NCBI RefSeq assembly: GCF_009856825.1
Contig: NZ_WVTD01000001.1
Location: 124,001 to 188,000, forward strand
DNA length: 64,000 nt
From: Novosphingobium silvae
GTDB taxonomy: Bacteria; Pseudomonadota; Alphaproteobacteria; Sphingomonadales; Sphingomonadaceae
Reading direction: 5' to 3'
The notes below the pieces were generated by a model that made no database searches, was not told where the DNA came from, and saw only the letters and a list, made by a program, of their open reading frames with translations. Positions 7,714-15,921 of this stretch are shown here, piece by piece; the stretch's first letter is position 1; each line of letters begins with the position of its first letter. Both the position numbers and the translations under genes were made by a program.

Positions 7714-9582
7714 ATGCCAGACCCATTCGTCCTCCTCGATGACGCCCGAGCAACCGGCACCGCCGACGCGCGGCTTTACCGCGACCCTTGCGAAACCGTG
7801 ACGGCGATGCGCGCAGAGCAGGTGGCAGGGGCCTTGGCCCGCATGGAAGCGCTATCGGCGCGGGGGCTCCACCTTGCCGGGTACATGGCCTACGAAGCCG
7901 GGCTCGCGCTGGAGCCACGGCTTGCCCCGCTGCTGCCCGCCCGCACCGGCGCCGGAGGGCCGCTGCTGTGGTTCGGCGCCTTCGAACGCTGCGAGACGAT
8001 AGCCCGCGAGGCGCTGCCAGGCCGCCTCGCCGCCTTGGGCGGCAACGGTCCCGCCGCCTTGGGCGGGAGCGGTCCCGCCGAGATCGGCCCGCTGGAGCCG
8101 CAGGTGGAGTTCGGCGACTATGCCCGCGCCTTTGATATTCTTCATGCCGCGATCTGCGCGGGCGACATCTACCAGGCGAATCTCACCTTTCAGCTGGCGG
8201 GACCGTGGCAGGGCGATCCGCTTGCGCTCTACGCCGCGCTGCGTCCCCGGGCCGAGGCGGGGCACGGGGGCGTGGTGTTCGACGGTGCCCACTGGCACCT
8301 CAGCTTCTCGCCCGAACTGTTCTTCGCGCTTCAGGGCGGCGCGCTTACCGTCCGGCCCATGAAGGGTACAAGGCCCCGCGGGCGCGATGCGGCCGAGGAC
8401 GCCGCGCTTCGCGCCGATCTGGAAGCGAGCGAGAAGGACCGGGCCGAGAACCTCATGATCCTCGACCTCATGCGCAACGACCTTGCGCGCGTGGCCGAGG
8501 CGGGTAGCGTGCGGGTGGAAGCCCCCTTCACGGTCGAAAGCTATCCCACCGTCCACCAGATGGTCTCCACGGTGCAGGCCCGGCTCGAGGACGGGCGAAG
8601 CGCCTTCGACGTGGTGCGCGCGCTGTTTCCCTGCGGTTCGATCACCGGCGCACCCAAGATCCGGGCGATGGAACTGATCGCCGGGGTCGAGGGCCATGCA
8701 CGCGGTCCCTACTGCGGATCGATCGGAAGGATCGAACCCTCTGGCGATGCGGCGTTCAATGTGGCAATTCGCACCCTTCGGCTCATCCCCGATCGCAGCG
8801 GGACGGGCCGGATCGGCGGCCGGGCGATCCTTGGGGTCGGCTCGGCGATCGTCGCGGACTCTGAAGCGCTTCCCGAATGGCGGGAATGCCTGGTCAAAGG
8901 GGGTTTCGTGCGGAATTCGGAAGCACGAGTGACACCGGGATCGGCGCAGGCGGCCACTTCTCCGGCCAGCTTCGACCTGATCGAGACGATCCGCTTCACG
9001 CCCGAAGAGGGCATCGCGCTGCTGGAACTGCACCTGGAACGTATCGGCGCGAGCGCGGCGGCGCTGGGCTTCGGGTTCGACCGGCATGCGGTGCGCAACG
9101 CCATCCAGGCGCTGTGCTTCGATGCGGACGAAGCCTCTCGGCTGCGGCTCGTGGTGGGTCGCACCGGCGCCTTCGCGCTCGAACTCAGCGCGCTTCCGGC
9201 GGCATTGCCCGAACCGGCGAGTGTCGCCGTGCTGCGCCTCCCCGTGGACCCGGGCGACTGGCGGCTGGCGCACAAGACCAGCGATCGCGGCTTCTACGAC
9301 AAGGGACTGGCACTGGCGCGCGGCGCCGGAGCCGACGAGGCCATCCTGCTGCGCGACGACGGGCTCGTCACGGAAGGCTGCTTCACCAACATCTTCGTGG
9401 AGCGCGGCGGCACGCTGCTGACGCCGCCAACGGCGCTGGGCCTGCTGCCCGGCGTGCTGCGCCGCTCGTTGCTGGAGCAGGGCCGCGCGGCCGAGGCGGC
9501 GCTGACGCTCGACGATCTTGCCGAAGGCTTCCTCATCGGCAATGCCCTGCGCGGGCTGATGCCTGCGCGGTTCCTGGTCTGA
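7714..9582 (+). CDS. pabBC: Aminodeoxychorismate synthase component I fused to aminodeoxychorismate lyase
   Basis: The protein is 622 aa with two enzymes in one chain, both making p-aminobenzoate for folate. The N-terminal part (to about residue 400) is a chorismate-binding PabB domain with SFSPELFF, MKGTRPRG, LMILDLMRNDL, GSITGAPKIRAMELI and GPYCGSIG. After a short linker the C-terminal part is a class IV PLP aminotransferase/lyase (PabC) with HKTSDRGFYDKG, VTEGCFTNIFV and a PGVLRRSLL end. The start chosen is MPDPFVLLDD at 7714; the frame is also open upstream to 7672. No glutaminase (PabA/TrpG) is nearby, so it must come from elsewhere. An 8-residue duplication lies near residues 107-122. 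Confidence 0.93.
   Translation: MPDPFVLLDDARATGTADARLYRDPCETVTAMRAEQVAGALARMEALSARGLHLAGYMAYEAGLALEPRLAPLLPARTGAGGPLLWFGAFERCETIAREALPGRLAALGGNGPAALGGSGPAEIGPLEPQVEFGDYARAFDILHAAICAGDIYQANLTFQLAGPWQGDPLALYAALRPRAEAGHGGVVFDGAHWHLSFSPELFFALQGGALTVRPMKGTRPRGRDAAEDAALRADLEASEKDRAENLMILDLMRNDLARVAEAGSVRVEAPFTVESYPTVHQMVSTVQARLEDGRSAFDVVRALFPCGSITGAPKIRAMELIAGVEGHARGPYCGSIGRIEPSGDAAFNVAIRTLRLIPDRSGTGRIGGRAILGVGSAIVADSEALPEWRECLVKGGFVRNSEARVTPGSAQAATSPASFDLIETIRFTPEEGIALLELHLERIGASAAALGFGFDRHAVRNAIQALCFDADEASRLRLVVGRTGAFALELSALPAALPEPASVAVLRLPVDPGDWRLAHKTSDRGFYDKGLALARGAGADEAILLRDDGLVTEGCFTNIFVERGGTLLTPPTALGLLPGVLRRSLLEQGRAAEAALTLDDLAEGFLIGNALRGLMPARFLV
8032..8079 (+). repeat. In-frame 24-bp tandem duplication inside pabBC
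   Basis: Two adjacent 24-bp copies (8032-8055 and 8056-8079) differ at two positions. They encode LGGNGPAA and LGGSGPAE. The duplication lies in the variable region before the conserved chorismate-binding core and keeps frame. It looks like a recent slippage event. Confidence 0.8.
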
Positions 9583-9593
9583 GAGGCCACGCC

Positions 9594-10775
9594 ATGCACA
9601 TCTCCCCCGCCCTTGCCCGCATCGCCCCGTCGCAGACCACGGCCATGACCGACCGCGCCACGCAGCTGCGCGAAGCCGGGCACGACGTGATCTCGCTTTC
9701 CGTCGGCGAACCCGACTTCGCCACGCCGCCGCACGTAGTGGAAGCGGCCAAGGCGGCGCTGGACCGCGGCGACACCAGGTACACGCCCGTCGGCGGCACC
9801 TCGCGGCTCAAGCAGGCCGCCGCGCTGCATTTCGCGCGGGACCTCGGCATCGTCGTCCCGCCCGAGCAGGTCACCGTCAGCGCGGGCGGCAAGCAGGCGA
9901 TCTTCCACGCCCTGCTGGCCACGATCAGCGCGGGCAGCAGCGGTGGCGGCGACGAGGTGATCGTTCCGGCCCCGTGGTGGGTCAGCTACCCCGAGATCGT
10001 TCGCTTCGCGGGCGGCAGGGTGGTGCCCCTCCACACCCACCCACGGCACGGTTTCCGCTTCTCCGCCGCCGACCTCGAGGCGCAGATCGGCCCGCGCACG
10101 CTCTGGCTGCTGCTCAACAGCCCCGGCAACCCGACCGGCGCCTGCTTCCCCGCCGAAACGCTGCTCGCCATCGGCGAGGTGCTGCGCCACCATCCGCGCG
10201 TGATGGTGCTGTCGGACGACATCTACGCGCCCATCAACTATACCGGCGGGCGACACGCCACTCTGGCGAACCTCTGCCCTGACCTTTCCGACCGCATCCT
10301 GACCATTTCGGGCGTGTCGAAAAGCCATGCCATGACGGGCTTCCGCATCGGCGTGGCGGCCGGTCCCGAGTGGCTGATCAGGGCGATGGAGCGGCTGCAG
10401 TCGCATTCCTCGGGCAATCCCTGCTCGATCAGCCAGGCGGCCGCCGTCGCCGCTTTTGAAGGACCGCAGGACTTCCTGGCCGACTGGTGCGGCCGGTTCC
10501 GCGCCCGCCGCGACCTCGTCGTCGCCGCCATCAACGCCATTCCCGGACTTTCCACGCCGGTGCCCGACGGTGCCTTCTACTGCATGGTCGATGCCGAGCC
10601 GCTGATGGAACGCTTCGGCGACGATGCGGCGCTGGCGCTGCACCTACTCGAGCACGGCGTCGCCATCGTTCCGGCATCTGCTTTCGGCGGGCGCGACGGC
10701 TTTCGCATCAGCTTCGCCGCCGACGAGGCCAGACTGGTGGAAGCCTGCAGGCGGATCGCGCAAGCGGTTGCGTGA
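9594..10775 (+). CDS. Pyridoxal-phosphate aminotransferase, class I/II (aspartate aminotransferase-like)
   Basis: The protein is 393 aa, fold type I. The PLP lysine is Lys243 in SGVSKSHAMTGFRIG. Other family features are SVGEPDFATPP near the N terminus, the Y-TPVGG segment, NSPGNPTG and the DDIYAPINY stretch. This pattern fits the AspC/AAT-I subgroup of alphaproteobacteria, which may use aspartate, aromatic or prephenate substrates. The exact substrate cannot be decided. The start ATG at 9594 is 11 bases after the pabBC stop, so it likely shares that transcript, though no shared pathway is obvious. Confidence 0.88.
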   Translation: MHISPALARIAPSQTTAMTDRATQLREAGHDVISLSVGEPDFATPPHVVEAAKAALDRGDTRYTPVGGTSRLKQAAALHFARDLGIVVPPEQVTVSAGGKQAIFHALLATISAGSSGGGDEVIVPAPWWVSYPEIVRFAGGRVVPLHTHPRHGFRFSAADLEAQIGPRTLWLLLNSPGNPTGACFPAETLLAIGEVLRHHPRVMVLSDDIYAPINYTGGRHATLANLCPDLSDRILTISGVSKSHAMTGFRIGVAAGPEWLIRAMERLQSHSSGNPCSISQAAAVAAFEGPQDFLADWCGRFRARRDLVVAAINAIPGLSTPVPDGAFYCMVDAEPLMERFGDDAALALHLLEHGVAIVPASAFGGRDGFRISFAADEARLVEACRRIAQAVA

Positions 10776-10851
10776 AAGCGCATCCCGGCGGTGCCGGGCG
10801 GCGGGAACGGGGCAGACTTCGCGCGCGCTTGCGCGTAAGGCACGCCTTGCG

Positions 10852-10872
10852 GTCCCTGCCGGGCGCAGGGAC
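10852..10872. repeat. Perfect 8-bp stem-loop before the pseudouridine synthase gene
   Basis: GTCCCTGC and GCAGGGAC flank a CGGGC loop in the 120-base gap between the aminotransferase and rluA-type genes. No T-tract follows, so a classic terminator is not supported. It may be a dispersed GC-rich palindromic element or a weak hairpin in the leader. Confidence 0.45.
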
Positions 10873-10895
10873 GACGAATGGAAAGCTGGACGTAA

Positions 10896-11633
10896 ATGGA
10901 ACTGGAAATCCTCTTCGAGGACGGCGAGGCGCTCGTCATCGACAAGCCGGGCGGCCTGCCGCTCGATACTCCGCGCGCCGGCGGTCCCAGCCTCGAGGAC
11001 CGGCTGGACGAGCTGAAGCTGGGCTTCCAGCGCGAACCGGCGCCCGTGCACCGGCTGGACCGCGACACTTCGGGCTGCCTGCTGCTGGCCCGCAATCCCA
11101 AGGCGCTCAAGCGTTTCTCCGTCGCCTTCGAAGAACGCAAGGTGGAGAAGGTCTACCTCGGCGTGGTCGCCGGGGTGCCCGAGGAGGAGGAAGGCACGAT
11201 CCAGCTTTCGCTCTCCAAGGTCAGCACCGCGAAGGACGGCTGGCGCATGATCCCCGCGCGCAAGGGCAAGCCTGCGGTCACGCACTGGCGCAAGCTCGAA
11301 GTGCGCGACGGGCTTGCGCTCGTGGAGTTCCGGCCCGAGACGGGGCGCACGCACCAGATCCGCGTGCACGCAGCTTCCGGGCTTGGCCTGCCGCTGCTCG
11401 GCGACCCGGTCTATGGCTCCGGGGCAGACCGCGCGCGCAGCGTCCGCCGTACCATGCTCCACGCAGCCGCGCTCACCGTCCCTCGCGGTGGGGACAAGGC
11501 CCCGATCGTGGCCCAGGCACCGATGCCGTCGGATTTCCGCGCTCTGGGCTTCACCACGCCGGATGCCCCGCTTGCCCCATCCCCCCTGCCCGATGCGGCA
11601 CCCGACGCGGCACCCGACGCAGGCGATGAATGA
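10896..11633 (+). CDS. RluA-family RNA pseudouridine synthase
   Basis: The protein is 245 aa. It carries the family signature HRLDRDTSG at 52-60 with catalytic Asp55, an N-terminal LVIDKPGGLPLDTP strand and the downstream GRTHQIRVH motif. It lacks an S4 domain, so it is a short RluA-type enzyme that isomerises specific uridines in rRNA or tRNA. The target position cannot be inferred. The stop overlaps the arfB start by 8 bases, which couples it to a second translation-related gene. The Asp/Ala/Pro-rich tail near the C terminus looks dispensable. Confidence 0.92.
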   Translation: MELEILFEDGEALVIDKPGGLPLDTPRAGGPSLEDRLDELKLGFQREPAPVHRLDRDTSGCLLLARNPKALKRFSVAFEERKVEKVYLGVVAGVPEEEEGTIQLSLSKVSTAKDGWRMIPARKGKPAVTHWRKLEVRDGLALVEFRPETGRTHQIRVHAASGLGLPLLGDPVYGSGADRARSVRRTMLHAAALTVPRGGDKAPIVAQAPMPSDFRALGFTTPDAPLAPSPLPDAAPDAAPDAGDE

Positions 11634-12033
11634 GATAGTCGACCGGGCCCAGGCGCTGGCGAGCGAAAGCTTCATCGCCTCGACCGGGCCGGGCGGGCAG
11701 AACGTCAACAAGGTGGCGACGGCAGTGCAGCTCCGGCTGGACTGCTATGCCCTGCGGCTCAGCCCGCCGGTCTTCGCGCGGCTGCGCGAGCTTGCGGGCA
11801 GCCGCATGACGTCGCGAGGGGAACTGGTGCTCACCGCCCGCCGCTTCCGCACGCAGGAAGCCAACCGCGCCGATGCGCGCGAACGGCTCGCCGAACTGCT
11901 GGAGGAAGCGCAGAAACTGCCCGAAAAACGCGCGAAGAGCCGCCTCAACCGCATCGGCAAGGAGCAGCGGCTGAAGGGCAAGAAATTGCGCGGCAACGTA
12001 AAGGCCGGGCGCGGCAAGGTCAGCTTCGACTAG
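11626..12033 (+). CDS. arfB: Alternative ribosome-rescue factor ArfB (peptidyl-tRNA hydrolase)
   Basis: The protein is 135 aa, close to the 140 aa of E. coli ArfB (YaeJ). The catalytic GGQ motif is at 23-25 in STGPGGQNVNK. The basic C-terminal tail (KKLRGNVKAGRGK) is the part that enters the empty mRNA channel of stalled ribosomes. The protein lacks the codon-recognition domain of RF1/RF2, which separates it from true release factors. It starts inside the preceding pseudouridine synthase gene (ATG at 11626), so translation is probably coupled. It releases peptides from ribosomes on truncated mRNA, backing up trans-translation. Confidence 0.94.
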   Translation: MNEIVDRAQALASESFIASTGPGGQNVNKVATAVQLRLDCYALRLSPPVFARLRELAGSRMTSRGELVLTARRFRTQEANRADARERLAELLEEAQKLPEKRAKSRLNRIGKEQRLKGKKLRGNVKAGRGKVSFD

Positions 12034-12059
12034 GCCGCCGCGCCTCCCGCGCCTCCGGT

Positions 12060-12257
12060 CTAGAAGACCAGCGCGAAGATCCCCGCCCACATGGCGATGC
12101 TGAGCAGACCGGCGGCAAGCCACCAGCGCCACAGGACAGGCCGCGCGCCGACCGTGCCCGGCGCAGGCCCCACGCCCGCGCGCGCAAGCCAGGGGGACGA
12201 GCGGAGCGGGCTCGTCTCGGCGGGTCCGCCCGGACGACGATCGCTTTCGTGTTCCAT
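12060..12257 (-). CDS. Small single-pass membrane protein, unknown function
   Basis: The protein is 65 aa. The N-terminal 40 residues are polar and Pro/Gly-rich. A hydrophobic segment of about 20 residues (AAGLLSIAMWAGIFALVF) ends at the C terminus, suggesting a tail-anchored or N-in protein. Start used is the ATG at 12257 (MEHESDRR); an in-frame ATG 9 bases upstream is also possible. It is convergent with arfB across 26 bases. I do not recognise a family. Many sphingomonads carry such short hydrophobic proteins, but this may not be expressed. Confidence 0.5.
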   Translation of the reverse strand: MEHESDRRPGGPAETSPLRSSPWLARAGVGPAPGTVGARPVLWRWWLAAGLLSIAMWAGIFALVF

Positions 12258-12383
12258 ACCCGACATAGCCGCAGACCTTGAACCTGGTTCCGTAAAAACC
12301 CGGTATGGATAGCATCGCTGCACTTGCCGGTCGATAGACGAGGGCCTCAGGGAAAAACCGGGGTCGTCTGGCGAAATCGGACC

Positions 12384-13598
12384 TCAGGCCGCCGCAGTCC
12401 ACTGCCCGGCAGCCAGCCCCACCGGCAGCCCGGCATAGCGTTCGACGATGCCTGCCGCCGCGCCTACCGGGTTGCGGCCGCCCAGAGTGGGACTGCCGTC
12501 CGCCGTCCAGCCGATGCCCGCGATCGAATAGGCCATCCGCTCGCGCTGCCAGGCGAGGTAGGCATGGTGGCTGGCGAATGCGCGGTCGATCGCCGCCACC
12601 GGGTCCGCATCCGCGCCGATGACATCGCCGAAATGCCACATCGCGTAATCGTCGCTGTCCCGCCAGTCGACGCCCCGGGCATCGACGAAGAGGCAGGGCC
12701 GCGGGCGGACGAGGAACTCGTAGACCTGGCTGCTGACATCGCCGAGGTAGAGGTCCGCGCCGAGGGTGTAGGTCATGTCGTTGCAGCGCGCCGAGCCGAG
12801 GTCGACGACGACCTGCCCGGGCACGGCAAGCGCCTGCCACTGCCGCCGCTGGCGCGCGGACAGGTGCCGGGCGAGCCGGACATGGGGCGCGACCACCAGG
12901 TTGTAGCGCCCGTCCCTTGCTACCGCCTCCACGAGCCGCCGCCCGAACGCCTCCATCGACGATAGGGTCCTGCAGAAGTGCGGGTTGTAGAGGATCGTGG
13001 GCCGGGCATTGTCGAAAAGCGGCGCGCGCTTCGCGGCGGCGGGAAGAACCGTGGAGAGCTTGATCGGCCCGGTCACCGTGCAGTCCGCCGGCTGGACGAA
13101 GCCGCTCGCCAGCAGGCGTTCGCGGTCCTTTTCTCCCGCCACCATGACGTGATCGAACAGCGTGAAGCGCTTCTCGAAGCCCACTGCGCGGTCTCCTGCG
13201 CCGTGCGGGATGTGGAGGATCGGCGGGCAGTCTCCCCGCAGGCGGCGCAGGACGGTGGAGGTGCGTTCCGCGCAGAGGATGGCGTCGGCATCGCAGAGCC
13301 GCTTCGCCCAGGTGGCCAGCCGCACCGTCTTGTGGAGGTTCCCCGGCAGCATCCGCATGGCGCGGGGAAGGTCCATGGCCACGATCTGCGGGACCGGCCC
13401 GCCGGATTCGAGAGCCCGGGCCCGTGCCGCGCTGGCCTCTTCCCCGGTGCAGACGAAGACAGTCACCTGCCCCGGGTGGCGTCTTTCCAGCTCAAAGGCG
13501 ACCGGCAGGATGTGCGCGAACTGGTGCACGCCGCCGATGGCAACGACATGCAGGCGGGCAGGACGGGCCGAGGACGCGGAGGCGGAAGATGCGGGCAT
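12384..13598 (-). CDS. CDP-glycerol glycerophosphotransferase-like protein (GT-B fold)
   Basis: The protein is about 404 aa. It begins with a Rossmann-like HVVAIGGVHQFAHILPVAFEL, contains HIPHGAGDRAVGF and ILYNPHF in mid-chain, and has the C-terminal GDVSSQVYEFLVRPRPCLF strand. That last pattern matches the nucleotide/acceptor site of TagF-type polymerases and related surface-polysaccharide transferases. I start at ATG 13598 because AAGGG lies 7 bases upstream; an in-frame ATG at 13622 has no Shine-Dalgarno. No other polysaccharide genes are adjacent. A role in adding glycerol-phosphate or a similar group to a surface glycan is an inference. Confidence 0.65.
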   Translation of the reverse strand: MPASSASASSARPARLHVVAIGGVHQFAHILPVAFELERRHPGQVTVFVCTGEEASAARARALESGGPVPQIVAMDLPRAMRMLPGNLHKTVRLATWAKRLCDADAILCAERTSTVLRRLRGDCPPILHIPHGAGDRAVGFEKRFTLFDHVMVAGEKDRERLLASGFVQPADCTVTGPIKLSTVLPAAAKRAPLFDNARPTILYNPHFCRTLSSMEAFGRRLVEAVARDGRYNLVVAPHVRLARHLSARQRRQWQALAVPGQVVVDLGSARCNDMTYTLGADLYLGDVSSQVYEFLVRPRPCLFVDARGVDWRDSDDYAMWHFGDVIGADADPVAAIDRAFASHHAYLAWQRERMAYSIAGIGWTADGSPTLGGRNPVGAAAGIVERYAGLPVGLAAGQWTAAA

Positions 13599-13754
13599 CG
13601 CGCGCCCTTGCCGCAGCGACATGTTTGCCGGATGGGCCGTTTATGTAGATTTGCCCATGTTGGCCGGGGCTCGGTTTCCGGGGGACGCAGGAGCCTTGCG
13701 GCACGGGCATGATCTCGACGCCGGACATGGCGCAGGATAAGGCTCGTCGCCGCG

Positions 13755-14432
13755 ATGCAGATACTCCTCGTCGAAGACGACGCCGCCCTTGCCGCCCATA
13801 TCGTCGCCGGCCTGCGCGAGGCGGGCCATGTCGTCGAGCATTGCGCCGACGGGCGCGACGCACTGGTGCGCGCGGCTTGCGAGACATACGACGCGATCGT
13901 GCTCGACCGCATGCTGCCCACGCTCGACGGGCTCAAGCTGCTGGCGGCCCTTCGTGCCACCGACGATGCAACGCCTGTCCTGATCCTCAGCGCGCTCGGC
14001 GATGTGGACGAGCGGGTGCGCGGCCTTCGCGCCGGGGGCGACGACTACATGGCCAAGCCCTTCGCCATGTCCGAACTGCTCGCCCGGCTCGAGGTGCTGG
14101 CAAGGCGCAATGCCCCTCTCACGCCGGCGGCCAGCCGTCTGCGGGTGGCCGATCTCGACATCGATCTGGCTTCCCACAGCGTCACCCGTGCAGGGCGGCG
14201 CATCCAGCTCACCTTGCGCGAGCTGAGGATCCTTGCCTACCTCGCGCGCAATGCAGGGCGTGTGGTCACCCGCACGATGCTGCTGGAGAACGTGTGGGAC
14301 TACAACTTCGACCCGCAGACCAACATCATCGACCAGCACATCAGCAAGCTGCGCCAGAAGATCACGGCCGAGGGGGAGCGCGATCTCGTCCACACCGTGC
14401 GGGGCGTGGGCTACATGATGCGCGAGGCGTGA
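13755..14432 (+). CDS. Response regulator, OmpR/PhoB family (second two-component system)
   Basis: The protein is 225 aa. The receiver domain has EDD at 7-9, phospho-acceptor Asp51 in VLDRMLP, Ser79 and Lys101 in MAKPF. The winged-helix domain includes LTLRELRILAYLARN, NIIDQHISKLRQKI and the HTVRGVGYMM wing. It lies 10 bases upstream of its kinase gene and divergent from the glycosyltransferase-like gene, with about 150 bases for both promoters. The closest functional types are QseB/PmrA/CpxR-like regulators of envelope or metal stress. The target is unknown. Confidence 0.94.
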   Translation: MQILLVEDDAALAAHIVAGLREAGHVVEHCADGRDALVRAACETYDAIVLDRMLPTLDGLKLLAALRATDDATPVLILSALGDVDERVRGLRAGGDDYMAKPFAMSELLARLEVLARRNAPLTPAASRLRVADLDIDLASHSVTRAGRRIQLTLRELRILAYLARNAGRVVTRTMLLENVWDYNFDPQTNIIDQHISKLRQKITAEGERDLVHTVRGVGYMMREA

Positions 14433-14442
14433 GGGCGCCTGC

Positions 14443-15921
14443 ATGAACCGCCTGCTGCGCAGCCTCTCGTTCCGCCTCGCGCTGACTTATGCCGGGCTGT
14501 TCTGCCTTTCGGTGGCGCTGTTGATGGGGGCCGTCTACTGGCTGCGCGTGGTGGTGCCGATGGACCGGGCCCGCTGGATGGTGCAGCAGGAGGAGGCCGC
14601 GTTCCGGGCCGAGTATCTCGCCCGCGGCCCCGATGCCACGCGCGCGGCGCTGGAGCGGCGGGCGCACGCTACCGGCGGAATCAAGGCATTCCATGCGCTG
14701 CTCGCCCCCGGCGGCGCAGTCGTCACGGCCAACCTGCCGAGCTGGCCGGTGCGTCCAATGCCGCACCTGACGCTGATCGAGGCCGACACCTTCCTCGACG
14801 GCGCCGAGGTCGACCACAACGCGCTGGTCAGCGACCAGTACCTTCCCGACGGCGCGCGCCTGATGGTAGGACGCGACGTCGAGGACGTGACGAGCGAGGC
14901 GGAAGTGCTGCGCACCGCGGCGATCTGGATCTTCGGCGTCACGCTGCTGCTGGGTCTGAGCGGCGGCTGGCTGATGAGCCTGGCGATCGGCGCCAGGATC
15001 GAGGCCGTGCGCCGCGCGGCACGGCAAGTGATGGATGGCGACCTGGCCGGGCGGGTGGAAGTGCGCGGCACCAACGACGACTTCGACCGGCTGGGCGAGA
15101 CGCTGAACCTCATGCTGTCGCGCATCGAAAGCCTTTTCCGCGCGGTGCAGAGCGTATCCGACAACGCGGCCCACGAGCTGCGCACGCCGCTGGCGCGGCT
15201 GGTGGGGCGGCTGGAAGAGCTGGAGCACCGCTCCCGAAGCGATCCCGCCATGCGTGCAGCCGCCGCTGGCGCAATCGCCGAGGCGAGCCGGCTGCAGCAG
15301 ATCCTCGCGGCCCTGATGCGCATCTCGCGGTTGGAGAACGGGCGCCATCCGCTGGAACTGCAGCGCACCGACGTCGTGCAGCTACTGGAGGATCTGGTGG
15401 AGTTCTACCAGCCCGAGGCGGAGCGGCTCGGCATCGAACTGGTCTTGAAGGCACGCCGCCCGCTGGTCGCGGACCTCGACCTTGACCTGGTGTTCCAGGC
15501 GCTTTCCAACCTGCTGGACAATGCCCTCAAGCACGCCGGCGGCGGCCGGCGCGTGGAACTGCAGGGTTCGCGCCTGGCTGCCGGCCTGTGCCTGAGCGTG
15601 ACGGACGACGGCCCCGGCCTCGACGAGGAGGAGCGCGAACGCGTGACCGAGCAGTTCTATCGCGGCCGTGCCTCGGGCAAGTGCCCCGGCGATGGCCTCG
15701 GCCTCAGCATGGTCGCGGCCATCGCGCATGCGCACGGCGCCGCGCTGGAGTTCGCCGATGCCGCGCCGGGCCTGCGGGTGCAGCTGGTGTTCCCCGAGGC
15801 GGCTCAGCCGGGTAGGCATCGTTGCTCCGCAGCCATGCTCGCGATCGCCGCCGACAGCCTTTCGGGCGAGTGTCAGACCGCCGAGGCGACAGCCGGTGTG
15901 CGCCCCAGGGCCGGTGCATAG
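14443..15921 (+). CDS. Sensor histidine kinase with HAMP domain
   Basis: The protein is 492 aa. It has helix 1 (about 10-35), a periplasmic domain of about 120 residues, helix 2 (about 159-183), HAMP (about 184-236), HisKA with His244 in AAHELRTPLARL, then an ATPase domain with N-box (LSNLLDNALKHAG), G1 (DDGPGLDEE) and G2 (GDGLGLSMV). The C terminus extends about 35 residues past the ATPase fold. Its last 49 bases overlap the 3' end of the convergent glgC gene. It pairs with the preceding regulator. Its periplasmic domain has no recognised ligand motif. Confidence 0.93.
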   Translation: MNRLLRSLSFRLALTYAGLFCLSVALLMGAVYWLRVVVPMDRARWMVQQEEAAFRAEYLARGPDATRAALERRAHATGGIKAFHALLAPGGAVVTANLPSWPVRPMPHLTLIEADTFLDGAEVDHNALVSDQYLPDGARLMVGRDVEDVTSEAEVLRTAAIWIFGVTLLLGLSGGWLMSLAIGARIEAVRRAARQVMDGDLAGRVEVRGTNDDFDRLGETLNLMLSRIESLFRAVQSVSDNAAHELRTPLARLVGRLEELEHRSRSDPAMRAAAAGAIAEASRLQQILAALMRISRLENGRHPLELQRTDVVQLLEDLVEFYQPEAERLGIELVLKARRPLVADLDLDLVFQALSNLLDNALKHAGGGRRVELQGSRLAAGLCLSVTDDGPGLDEEERERVTEQFYRGRASGKCPGDGLGLSMVAAIAHAHGAALEFADAAPGLRVQLVFPEAAQPGRHRCSAAMLAIAADSLSGECQTAEATAGVRPRAGA

